From contig DAIEOU010000005.1 of NCBI GenBank assembly GCA_027348755.1, positions 1 to 11,140 of the forward strand: a stretch of 11,140 bases of DNA, read 5' to 3'. How positions within the stretch are numbered: the first letter of the stretch is position 1; the number at the start of each line of letters is the position of its first letter. The position numbers and the translations under genes are program-made. Source of the DNA: an archaeon (GTDB lineage: Archaea; Nanobdellota; Nanobdellia; Pacearchaeales; GW2011-AR1). Positions 1-6,027 of this stretch are shown one piece after another. Under the pieces are notes generated by a model that did not search any database, was not told the DNA's origin, and saw only the letters and a program-made list of their open reading frames with translations.

Positions 1-13
1 TATGCGTTAGATA

Positions 14-124
14 TTAATCTGAAAATGCCTCTAAATCAGAGAAGACATCCTCGTCAAAATCTACTTCCTCATCGGGGTTATTGCTCTGTTGAGAGCTTCC
101 TCGAATCACCTCTTTCGTCTTCAT
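14..124 (-). CDS. Small acidic protein, 36 aa, unknown function
   Basis: An uninterrupted ATG-to-TAA reading frame on the minus strand encodes 36 residues. It starts with a basic/polar stretch (MKTKEVIRGSSQQSN) and continues as an acidic tail rich in Asp and Glu with interspersed Phe/Leu (EEVDFDEDVF, then LEAFSD). It is below the size cutoffs of many gene callers. The main support is upstream: a TATA box centred near 150 on the minus strand sits about 26 bp before the ATG, the same leaderless spacing as at other genes here. I recognise no family. The acidic-aromatic tail could be a short interaction peptide, but that is a guess. It could also be the non-functional start of a longer broken gene, since the window ends 13 bp after its stop. 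Confidence 0.5.
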   Translation of the reverse strand: MKTKEVIRGSSQQSNNPDEEVDFDEDVFSDLEAFSD

Positions 125-145
125 TGTCTCTGCCTATATATTGCT

Positions 146-154
146 ATTTATAAA
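146..154 (-). promoter_or_regulatory. TATA box of the 36-aa gene
   Basis: Read on the minus strand the site is TTTATAAAT followed by AG. Its centre is about 26 bp from the A of the ATG at 124, which predicts transcription starting at the start codon (leaderless mRNA). Confidence 0.55.
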
Positions 155-230
155 GGTTATCGTCGACAAAAATCAAATTAATAGTAACTTTAGAGGAGTA
201 AAACCAATATGAAAAAACTCTCCGGAAAGG

Positions 231-238
231 TTTAAATA
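231..238 (+). promoter_or_regulatory. TATA box of dnaG
   Basis: TTTAAATA preceded by GGAAAGG, a plausible purine-rich BRE. The usual 25-26 bp spacing puts the transcription start near 260. That leaves about 110 nt before the conserved dnaG ATG at 370, unlike most other genes in the window. Confidence 0.6.
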
Positions 239-259
239 GCTCCTGACCGGAATACTCTA

Positions 260-357
260 GGAAGAAAGAAAGGATAGTTCCTTTAGAGATGCAATGCATC
301 AATCATGCTCACGTCCGATTTGGACAAACAACCCTTTCTTCTATACAGCTAAGCTGT
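260..357 (+). other. Hairpin-rich 5' leader of dnaG, possible structured RNA
   Basis: The predicted leader contains four small perfect inverted repeats: 269-284 (AAAGGA, loop TAGT, TCCTTT), 288-300 (GATG, 5-nt loop, CATC, or GATGCA/TGCATC around one A), 313-325 (GTCC, loop GATTT, GGAC) and 345-357 (ACAGC, loop TAA, GCTGT). In addition 261-268 (GAAGAAAG) is perfectly complementary to 334-341 (CTTTCTTC). That pairing would close a junction around the first three hairpins, starting almost at the predicted transcription start. A competing pairing of 255-263 with 278-288 also exists. It has the outline of a cloverleaf but no tRNA consensus bases. It could be a cis-regulatory leader, a processed small RNA, or chance pairing in purine/pyrimidine-rich sequence. 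Confidence 0.35.
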
Positions 358-369
358 GGAAAAACGAAA

Positions 370-1518
370 ATGGCAAAAGTAAGCCCAGTATCAATAAAGT
401 ACATGATTCACGCCTCATTCAAGGCGCAGGGTCCTGTCGAAAAGCCCGATGTAATCGGAGCTATATTCGGACAGACTGAAGGTCTTCTTGGAGAAGAGCT
501 CGAGATGCGTGAATTACAGAAAGAAGGAAAGATAGGTCGTATTGAAGTAGAAATGCAAATAGTTGATGGAAAGGCCATAGGAAGTATACAAGTTCCTAGT
601 GCCCTAGACAAGTCTGAAACTACCCTTATCGCAGCAGCTCTTGAAACAATAGAACGCATAGGGCCTACTGAGGGAAACATAACTATAGACAAAATAGAAG
701 ATGTTCGAGGAAGCAAGAGAGATTACATTCTTGAAAGAGCAAAGAAGCTTATGGAAAACATCGCTGGAGGTTCAGCAAACTTCGAGGAAATGAGCAAGGC
801 AGTCACAGAAGAAAGCAGGGCTGCGAAGATACAAGAATACGGAGAAGAGAAGCTTCCTGCTGGAGACATTTCTGGAAATGAAATAGTTGTTGTTGAAGGC
901 AGAGCAGACGTTGTTAACATGTTGAAAAATAGGGTAAACAATGTAATAGGAATGAATGGCACTAAACTCCCTGCGGAGATAGCAAAGCTTGGAGAGACAA
1001 AGGAAATAACATTATTTGTTGATGGAGATCGTGGTGGAAGGCTAATAGCACATAATGTAATAAACAACGCAAAGATAAAGTTTGTTGCAGTAGCTCCTGA
1101 TGGAAAAGAAGTTGAAGAGCTTACAGGAAAAGAGATACTTCTATCATTGAGAAGAAAAATGCCTGCTGGAGATTTCTTGGGAAGGGCTGGAAGCAGATTT
1201 GAGATTGAAGAACATGAACTTTCTGAGCCAAAAAGTCTAGAAGAAGGAAAAGAAATTGTTAAGACAGCTTACGATAAGATTGCTGGAACAAAAGTTGCAG
1301 CGCTTATAGATAGTAATGGAGATATAATTCAGAAAGTCGCCCCTAGAGAAGTTAGCAAGAACATAGCTTTGTCGAGAAAAAGAGTTTTTGCAGTAGTAAT
1401 AGATGGAAATGCACTTGGAACAATAATAAAGACCTGCGATGAACGCGGTGTTTCATTCTTGGGAGCTACAAACTTCCCGGCTGTTACTCCAGAGCATGTG
1501 CAGTTAATAAGTCTTTAA
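370..1518 (+). CDS. dnaG: Archaeal DNA primase DnaG (Toprim)
   Basis: The protein is 382 aa from the ATG at 370. It has the characteristic archaeal DnaG N-terminus (SPVSIKYMIHASFKAQGPVE, residues 5-24, then the FGQTEGLLG block). A Toprim domain follows around residues 168-250 with the catalytic Glu176 in VVVEGRAD and the acidic pair D218/D220 in FVDGDRGG. Family members are bacterial-type primase homologues that synthesise short RNA primers in vitro and also associate with the archaeal exosome. The frame stays open up to the ATG at 289, but those 27 extra codons are not primase-like, so I start at the conserved MAKVSPVS. No strong Shine-Dalgarno is visible before 370 (only TGGA). The upstream leader is hairpin-rich. 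The stop lies 2 bp from the stop of the convergent pentapeptide gene. Confidence 0.95.
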   Translation: MAKVSPVSIKYMIHASFKAQGPVEKPDVIGAIFGQTEGLLGEELEMRELQKEGKIGRIEVEMQIVDGKAIGSIQVPSALDKSETTLIAAALETIERIGPTEGNITIDKIEDVRGSKRDYILERAKKLMENIAGGSANFEEMSKAVTEESRAAKIQEYGEEKLPAGDISGNEIVVVEGRADVVNMLKNRVNNVIGMNGTKLPAEIAKLGETKEITLFVDGDRGGRLIAHNVINNAKIKFVAVAPDGKEVEELTGKEILLSLRRKMPAGDFLGRAGSRFEIEEHELSEPKSLEEGKEIVKTAYDKIAGTKVAALIDSNGDIIQKVAPREVSKNIALSRKRVFAVVIDGNALGTIIKTCDERGVSFLGATNFPAVTPEHVQLISL

Positions 1519-1520
1519 GT

Positions 1521-2102
1521 TTAATCTTCAAGTATTATCCCGAATGGCCTTAGGAGTGAAATGGCCTCTAAGTATGAAAATCTCGCTTTGCTTAATTTAT
1601 TGTTCAACGGATTTATGTTAAAACCTGAAGCTCCGACAAAATTTGCTGATGAAAGATTTGTATTGTTGAAATTTGACTCGCTAAAAGTAGACTTTCTGAA
1701 ATCAGCTTTTTCTAGGTCTGTATCTTGAAAATCGGTCTCCCTGAAAGTACAGCTAGTGAATTTTGCATTTTTCATTTTAAGCCCAAAAAACTTGCAACTT
1801 TCAATGAGGCATCCATTAAAGCTGGCTGAAAAGAGAAGCTTGTCAGTTGATGAAAAGTCAATTCCTAGAATTTTAGAGCCATCAAAGTTTACTTCCTGAA
1901 GTTTCCAAGTTTTTATTTTAAGATTGCTGAGATTGCAGTCTACGAATAAAGACTCAACAAACTTGCATCCAGCCATATCGGCATTGCTAAAATCGCAATT
2001 CCTGAAATTACAGTTATAGAACTCGTGGTCTATAATATTCTCTCTTGAAAAGACTATTGAGTTAAAATTCTCTTTATAGTGCTCTTTATTTTCATTAAGC
2101 AT
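1521..2102 (-). CDS. Pentapeptide-repeat protein, Qnr/McbG-like
   Basis: This 193-aa protein is built from A(N/D)xxF-type pentapeptide repeats, roughly residues 28-83 and 92-157 (CNFRNCDFSNAD; later TDFQDTDLEKADFRKSTF). They should form a right-handed quadrilateral beta-helix. The break near residues 84-92 and the helical C-terminus after INPLNNKL (ending AISLLRPFGIILED) resemble the Qnr/McbG/MfpA group. In bacteria those proteins mimic DNA and modulate gyrase. Whether this archaeal homologue acts on a topoisomerase is inference. No signal peptide is visible, so it is probably cytosolic. The ATG at 2102 sits 26 bp from a TATA box shared with the divergent membrane-protein gene, so the mRNA should be leaderless. 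It converges with dnaG, with a 2-bp gap. Confidence 0.85.
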   Translation of the reverse strand: MLNENKEHYKENFNSIVFSRENIIDHEFYNCNFRNCDFSNADMAGCKFVESLFVDCNLSNLKIKTWKLQEVNFDGSKILGIDFSSTDKLLFSASFNGCLIESCKFFGLKMKNAKFTSCTFRETDFQDTDLEKADFRKSTFSESNFNNTNLSSANFVGASGFNINPLNNKLSKARFSYLEAISLLRPFGIILED

Positions 2103-2123
2103 TATAACAACGAGCGCAGCAAG

Positions 2124-2132
2124 TTTATATAT
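2124..2132. promoter_or_regulatory. Bidirectional TATA box shared by two leaderless genes
   Basis: TTTATATAT on the plus strand reads ATATATAAA on the minus strand. Its centre (2128) is 25 bp from the plus-strand ATG at 2153 and 26 bp from the minus-strand ATG at 2102. A single box can therefore place a leaderless start in both directions; no second TATA box fits in the 50-bp interval. Confidence 0.6.
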
Positions 2133-2152
2133 CTCGGTTTCTTTGGAGAGAA

Positions 2153-2632
2153 ATGGATGAGAAAGAGGAAGGCTTTATCAATAGATATCATCTAAGGGTT
2201 ATATTTGGAATAGCTTTTGTCCTCGTTGTTGGAGTTGCAGTTTATCTTACATTCTATGACTATCCTCAATGTGGGAGCTATCAGTGTTTTCAGGATCACA
2301 TGACTGCATGCACTAAGGCTGTTTACATAAATGAAGAGCCTGAAGCCTCATGGCAGTATACTGTGCTTGGGCAAAAGAATGGGCAATGTGCAATAGAAGT
2401 TACAATGCTTCTCGCAAAGAAGGGAGATCTTGGAATTGACGCACTTAATGGACAGAGCATGTTATGCAGCTATCCTATTGGCATAACGGCTTACCCTGAG
2501 AAGAATCTTGATGTATGCACGGGACAACTTAAGGAGTCTCTGCAGTCAGTTCTCATAAAGAAGTTATATTCATACATACTGGACAACCTGGGGCAATATA
2601 ATAAGAGCTTAAGCTCTGCACTTGGTGGATGA
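2153..2632 (+). CDS. Membrane-anchored six-cysteine protein, unknown function
   Basis: The 159-aa protein has a charged N-terminus, one hydrophobic segment (about residues 15-34) and then a soluble domain. Six cysteines lie in that domain, at 40, 45, 53, 79, 105 and 122. With basic residues around the N-terminal junction (R11, R15), it is most likely a signal anchor with the domain outside the cell. Six cysteines could form three disulfides; that is inference. I do not recognise a named family. The ATG at 2153 fits the shared TATA box for a leaderless start. The stop overlaps the next start (ATGA at 2629-2632), so msrB is translationally coupled to it. That pairing suggests a redox-linked role, but substrate and activity are unknown. 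Confidence 0.8.
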   Translation: MDEKEEGFINRYHLRVIFGIAFVLVVGVAVYLTFYDYPQCGSYQCFQDHMTACTKAVYINEEPEASWQYTVLGQKNGQCAIEVTMLLAKKGDLGIDALNGQSMLCSYPIGITAYPEKNLDVCTGQLKESLQSVLIKKLYSYILDNLGQYNKSLSSALGG

Positions 2633-3006
2633 AACTAAAAAACCTTACAAAACAGCAAAAAGCAGTTCTCGTTGATAAAGCTACAGAAGCCCCATTTTCA
2701 GGTAAGTTCCTCCATATGAAAGATTCTGGAATATATTCGTGTGCTGCTTGTGGGAACTCAGTTTTCACGTCTGAATTAAAATTTGATTCAGGAAGTGGGT
2801 GGCCTAGCTTTTCTGAAGCTCTTCCTGGAAGTGTTAGACTCCAGCCAGATTATAAAATGGGTAACTATAGAACTGAAGTTGTATGCAGTCAGTGTGGAAG
2901 TCACCTAGGGCATGTTTTCGATGATGGACCTCAGCCTGATGGAAAGAGGTTCTGCATAAACTCTATTGCTCTTGAATTTAAGAAAAAGAAGTCTGGAAAG
3001 AGATAG
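2629..3006 (+). CDS. msrB: Peptide-methionine (R)-S-oxide reductase MsrB
   Basis: This 125-aa protein has all family hallmarks in order: the N-terminal ATEAPFSGKF motif, two zinc-binding CxxC pairs (C38/C41 and C86/C89), FDSGSGWPSF (residues 52-61), GHVFDDGP (94-101) and the catalytic Cys109 in RFCINS. MsrB reduces the R epimer of methionine sulfoxide in proteins back to methionine. Length is normal for a stand-alone MsrB. There is no signal peptide, so it should act in the cytosol. Its ATG overlaps the stop of the upstream membrane protein by 4 bp and it lacks its own promoter, so expression depends on translational coupling. The partner MsrA is not in this window. Confidence 0.95.
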   Translation: MKLKNLTKQQKAVLVDKATEAPFSGKFLHMKDSGIYSCAACGNSVFTSELKFDSGSGWPSFSEALPGSVRLQPDYKMGNYRTEVVCSQCGSHLGHVFDDGPQPDGKRFCINSIALEFKKKKSGKR

Positions 3007-3014
3007 TTTAAATA
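3007..3014 (+). promoter_or_regulatory. TATA box of the ART-like gene
   Basis: TTTAAATA begins at the first base after the msrB stop codon. Its centre is about 25 bp before the ATG at 3036, again predicting a leaderless mRNA and a transcription unit separate from msrB. Confidence 0.6.
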
Positions 3015-3035
3015 CTGCCCATATGAGGCAATATT

Positions 3036-3698
3036 ATGAATTTCCCAAGGAAAATTGTGTATCATGTTACAAACATTGAGAACAGGCTGTCTTTTGTTAA
3101 ACTTGGTGCGTCTTCAAAATTCTCTTCGGGACTAGGTCAGGGACGCGGACTTTATGTCTGGACAAATCCTCTAGGAGCTGAGAGGCATTTAAAATATAAA
3201 AGAAGCAAAAATAGTGAATGTGAATATTGCATAATAGCAATCAATTCTGAAAAAACAAGGGTAGATGAATGGATTCCTAACTTTGAAATACATCCAGATT
3301 TAGCCATGCAGCTCATGTATACAGATATTGAAAGTATGAGAACGCTGCCGAATATAAGAACGGGATATGGAATAATTAAGCCTGACAAATCTAGAATTGA
3401 GGGACGCGATAATATAGTCCTCGGATTTGAGAGAGACAAAGATTCTTGCTTTCCAGGAGAAGAGAATTATGAAATCAGCTTACCAATGCAGCCTTTATTT
3501 GCCTGGCAGATTTTTAACTCTGAAGTTGCTGGAATCCTTGGGCCTATAGTTGATGCATATAGGACTAAGTACCCGAAAGAGTTTGAAAGGGAGAATGCTA
3601 AATGGTTCGAAACAAAAGATGTGTCGGGTTGTAGATACATAGGAAAAGAAAGCCTACCCGTTGAAAGGATAGTAAGATGTGCGGCGAGAGAAGATTAG
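3036..3698 (+). CDS. ADP-ribosyltransferase-like (H..Y) protein, putative
   Basis: This 220-aa soluble protein opens with VYHVTN (His10) and then has GLGQGRGLYVWTNPLGAERHL (residues 32-52, Tyr40 in GLY). A conserved His in an 'xxHxT' strand, followed some 30 residues later by G-x-G-x-G-L-Y and an Ala-containing helix, is the layout of the H-Y-[E] class of ADP-ribosyltransferase folds (PARP-like and related toxin domains). The third position, normally Glu, is uncertain; E143, E144 or E147 near ENYEISLP are candidates. The fold call rests on these motifs only. If correct it would use NAD+ to modify a protein, nucleic acid or small molecule. It has its own leaderless promoter and overlaps the convergent 88-aa gene by 4 bp. 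Confidence 0.4.
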   Translation: MNFPRKIVYHVTNIENRLSFVKLGASSKFSSGLGQGRGLYVWTNPLGAERHLKYKRSKNSECEYCIIAINSEKTRVDEWIPNFEIHPDLAMQLMYTDIESMRTLPNIRTGYGIIKPDKSRIEGRDNIVLGFERDKDSCFPGEENYEISLPMQPLFAWQIFNSEVAGILGPIVDAYRTKYPKEFERENAKWFETKDVSGCRYIGKESLPVERIVRCAARED

Positions 3699-3961
3699 AT
3701 TCTCAACTGACTGTCTATGCGAACTATTGGGCAATCTCTATGAGCGAGATATGAAGCTTCATCTTCCGGATGACCTTCCCTTATCATTCTTGCGTAATAG
3801 AGCATGTGCTTGTTATAATTAGAGTTAAAATCAGAAATCTGAACTTCAATCTTTGGAGTCTCTTGTGCTGCTTGAGTCTCTGGAGCAGTTGGAGGCACAT
3901 ATTTTCTTTCCTCTCTTTTATTCAAACCTAAAGAAGAAAATATCTTATCAACCAAACTCAT
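3695..3961 (-). CDS. Conserved-looking small protein, 88 aa, unknown function
   Basis: The N-terminus (MSLVDKIFSSLGLNKREERK) reads as an amphipathic helix with a basic end. A Pro/Ala/Gln-rich linker spans residues 22-37, and a compact C-terminal segment (about 38-88) contains one cysteine (C77) and the helix NKHMLYYARMIREGH. I recognise no family. The helix-linker-domain layout would suit peripheral membrane attachment or a tethered interaction module, but neither is demonstrated. The start is supported by an AT-rich TATA region about 26 bp upstream that also serves the divergent endonuclease IV-like gene. The stop overlaps the last 4 bp of the convergent ART-like gene. Confidence 0.65.
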   Translation of the reverse strand: MSLVDKIFSSLGLNKREERKYVPPTAPETQAAQETPKIEVQISDFNSNYNKHMLYYARMIREGHPEDEASYLAHRDCPIVRIDSQLRI

Positions 3962-3982
3962 AATTAATGTTATATGCCAAAG

Positions 3983-3993
3983 TTAATAAATAT
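3983..3993. promoter_or_regulatory. Second bidirectional TATA region
   Basis: TTAATAAATAT lies between the minus-strand ATG at 3961 and the plus-strand ATG at 4012. The midpoint of the two starts (3986.5) falls inside it, giving 25-26 bp to each. The start-to-start distance, 51 bp, is identical to that at the 2102/2153 pair. The neighbouring 12-bp palindrome ATAAATATTTAT (3986-3997) is off-centre. Confidence 0.5.
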
Positions 3994-4011
3994 TTATGTT
4001 CTATTCTTAAA

Positions 4012-4788
4012 ATGGTGATAATATTCGGACCTGCAGGCCTTGGTCCTGTCAAAACAGCAGTTTCAGTTCTGGAAGAATATGCAAAGAGAGGATTGAAAGC
4101 ATGTGAGATAGCTTTTACATATAGTGTGTATATAAAAAAGTCTGAAGCCAAGGCGATAAAAGAGGCTGCTGAAAGGCTTGGAATAAGCCTGAGTATACAC
4201 GCCCCGTATTTCATAAATCTCAACTCTGAAGATAAGAAAAAACAAGAGGCAAGCAAGCAAAGAATAATCTCATGCTGTGAAATAGGCGAGGCCCTTGGTG
4301 TGAAAACAGTTGTGTTCCATCCAGGATATTATGGAGACGACAAGGAGAAGGCATACGAAAATATAAAGAACAACATCAAGGACATGCTTGAAACAATAAA
4401 AAAGAAAGGATGGAAAATACGCATCGCCCCGGAAACAATGGGAAAAGTAAATGTTTTTGGAAGTCTGGATGAGGTGAGCAGGCTTGTAAAGGAAACTGGC
4501 TGCTCTGCATGCATTGATTTCGCACATATTCTCGCAAGATATAAGTCTGTGGATTATAAGCTAGTAGAAAAATTATTTCCTGGAAAGCATTGGCATGTAC
4601 ATTTCTCAGGCATTGTTTACGGAGATAAGGGGGAGAAACATCATAAGACCACAGAAAAAGAAGAATGGGCCACTCTACTTGAGAACTTACCTAAGGACAA
4701 AGATATAACAATAATAAACGAGTCACCTACAATGGTTGAGGACAGCGTTATGGGCCTTAAAATGTATATAAAAAAGAATTCTACCTAG
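4012..4788 (+). CDS. nfo: Endonuclease IV-like TIM-barrel protein (AP endonuclease family)
   Basis: The 258-aa protein reads as an AP endonuclease 2 / endonuclease IV (xylose isomerase-like TIM barrel) protein. Metal-ligand candidates occur in family order: H63 (SIHAPY), H103 (FHPGYY), E141 (APETMGK), D169 and H172 (CIDFAH), H197 (HVHFSG), H210 in GEKHHK, and E237 (INESP). The Asp of the usual D-x-H pair appears as Glu208, a conservative change often seen in archaeal versions. Endonuclease IV cleaves the backbone 5' of abasic sites in base-excision repair. The ORF could start at 3967, but the ATG at 4012 begins directly at the first barrel strand and is 25 bp from the TATA region. It overlaps the convergent 193-aa gene by 8 bp. 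Confidence 0.88.
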   Translation: MVIIFGPAGLGPVKTAVSVLEEYAKRGLKACEIAFTYSVYIKKSEAKAIKEAAERLGISLSIHAPYFINLNSEDKKKQEASKQRIISCCEIGEALGVKTVVFHPGYYGDDKEKAYENIKNNIKDMLETIKKKGWKIRIAPETMGKVNVFGSLDEVSRLVKETGCSACIDFAHILARYKSVDYKLVEKLFPGKHWHVHFSGIVYGDKGEKHHKTTEKEEWATLLENLPKDKDITIINESPTMVEDSVMGLKMYIKKNST

Positions 4789-5362
4789 ATATTCTAGATA
4801 AAGTATTTTCTATGCTCTTTCCTTTTCCGTGTGCTACTGATATATAATCATACACAATTTCAGGATTTACATTTACCCTTATCCCGTGAGCGAGCATCCT
4901 TTCTAATATAACGCCGAGGCAAACACCTGCGTCAAGTTTTGATATTGAACCATCTTTTCTCTTTTGTATTTCCAACCAGTCAAGATAACCACCGCCTATA
5001 TTTACCCTTGCAGCCCCTGATTTTTTCAAATGATTATATATAGATTCAATCCTAAATATTTCTGATTCACCTGCAGGAGTTACGCTGGCTTTTTCAGTGC
5101 GGCGACATTTTTCGGCAACGTAGTGTCTTGCATTTATGGCGTGCTCTGGCTCTTCAAGAACAAATATTGGCCCAGCATACCTTGCTAAAGTCAAATCAAT
5201 GTTTGAAGCATAACCTCTTACGAAGCTATTGCCATGCACTCTGGATCTTGATACATACATCCCGGGATCGAAGAAGAAAGGGTGTACTATGACTTGAGGA
5301 TCTGTGCAATCGCTGCTTACCTCATTTGAAGTTAGAAAGTCTGATGGAACGTTGTATATCAT
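4781..5362 (-). CDS. Unknown protein, 193 aa, last gene of RHH operon
   Basis: This soluble protein lacks signal peptide and membrane segments. Recognisable blocks are VIVHPFFF (residues 24-31), PIFVLEEPEHA (65-75), VNIGGGYLDWLE (120-131) and a helical stretch, LDAGVCLGVILERMLAHGI, ending in VNVNPEIVYDYI (163-174). The alternation of hydrophobic strands and helices, with a Gly-rich turn and a conserved-looking Cys148, suggests an alpha/beta domain; I cannot name its family. Its ATG overlaps the preceding gene's stop by 4 bp (ATGA), so the two are translationally coupled and probably act together. Because the operon's other members look DNA-binding, a role in the same regulatory or DNA-processing unit is possible but unproven. 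Confidence 0.65.
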   Translation of the reverse strand: MIYNVPSDFLTSNEVSSDCTDPQVIVHPFFFDPGMYVSRSRVHGNSFVRGYASNIDLTLARYAGPIFVLEEPEHAINARHYVAEKCRRTEKASVTPAGESEIFRIESIYNHLKKSGAARVNIGGGYLDWLEIQKRKDGSISKLDAGVCLGVILERMLAHGIRVNVNPEIVYDYISVAHGKGKSIENTLSRISR

Positions 5363-6027
5363 TTTACTTCTAGAACATACCCTCTTTTCTGAACTTTTAG
5401 AGCTCCTGAGGCCTTAAGCCATTCAGTGATTTTTTTAGAGGGTTTTATATTATTTGGATGATACATAAATCTCTCATCTATACTTGAAAAAATACCGAAG
5501 AACCTGCTCAGCTCATTGCCGAAACCAAGGTAATTAAGATACATCGATTCTCTGGAAGCATATCTTTCCGCCTGCCCCTGTGCATTTGGACGAGCAATAA
5601 CTCTTTCGAAAGAATCAATATCTTCAAGAGGATAAATTGAATTCCGCGAGCTGCAACCATCTCTATAAATCCCCGTAATTCCCAATCCGAATGGAGCTGC
5701 CAAATCCGTGTAGGCATCTCTAAGAGATATATCTGCGCTTTTTCTTCTTGCAATAATTTCTGCAAATAAGCTTTCCAGTTCTGAGCGATGTTCTTCAAAC
5801 ATTTTGAGATTTTCAGTGTTCGTTCCGTCTTTGTATTCTATGCCCATTTTGGCTCGAGCTATAGCTGCACCACCATGATATTTGGCTATTACAATGCCAA
5901 GATTAGGTGTATTAGATTTTTTCATTTCAAAAGTGCTAGGAAAATGTCCCAATTTGCTTTGTAATTTTCTTAAATGATACTCAACGTTGTCCCATTGTTT
6001 CCAATAACCTCTTTCAAATCCTTCCAT
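5359..6027 (-). CDS. Putative DNA-binding protein with HTH-like N-terminal repeat
   Basis: In this 222-aa protein, residues 8-63 follow a recognisable pattern: YWKQWDNVEYHLRKLQSKLG, then HFPS, then a 'leucine/isoleucine' helix and AKYHGGAAIARAKMGI. This W..v...L..+....G.fP....+....+..I.k.hGG....r...G module resembles helix-turn-helix-like repeats found in uncharacterised proteins and in homing-endonuclease-associated repeats. A mainly helical middle follows. The C-terminus (KKITEWLKASGALKVQKRGYVLEV) looks like a winged-helix ending. DNA binding is therefore inferred from both ends; no nuclease motif is visible. It overlaps the upstream small gene by 14 bp and the downstream gene by 4 bp, so it lies inside a tightly coupled operon. 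Confidence 0.65.
   Translation of the reverse strand: MEGFERGYWKQWDNVEYHLRKLQSKLGHFPSTFEMKKSNTPNLGIVIAKYHGGAAIARAKMGIEYKDGTNTENLKMFEEHRSELESLFAEIIARRKSADISLRDAYTDLAAPFGLGITGIYRDGCSSRNSIYPLEDIDSFERVIARPNAQGQAERYASRESMYLNYLGFGNELSRFFGIFSSIDERFMYHPNNIKPSKKITEWLKASGALKVQKRGYVLEVK

Noticed and set aside
209..235. Mini-ORF MKKLSGKV with a GGAG-like sequence upstream, before dnaG
   Set aside because: Its end overlaps the dnaG TATA box and it lies upstream of the predicted transcription start, so it would not be on the dnaG mRNA; eight codons carry too little signal.
261..341. Cloverleaf-like folding of the dnaG leader as a tRNA gene
   Set aside because: The arms have the wrong sizes, there is no T-loop consensus, no D-loop GG and no CCA-compatible end; kept only as a possible structured leader.
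289..369. N-terminal extension of DnaG starting at 289
   Set aside because: The 27 extra residues do not resemble the family, whose conserved sequence begins at MAKVSPVSIKYM (370); the frame appears open by chance.
3967..4011. Upstream start of the endonuclease IV-like gene
   Set aside because: It lies upstream of the TATA region and the protein's first barrel strand begins at the ATG at 4012, which has leaderless spacing.
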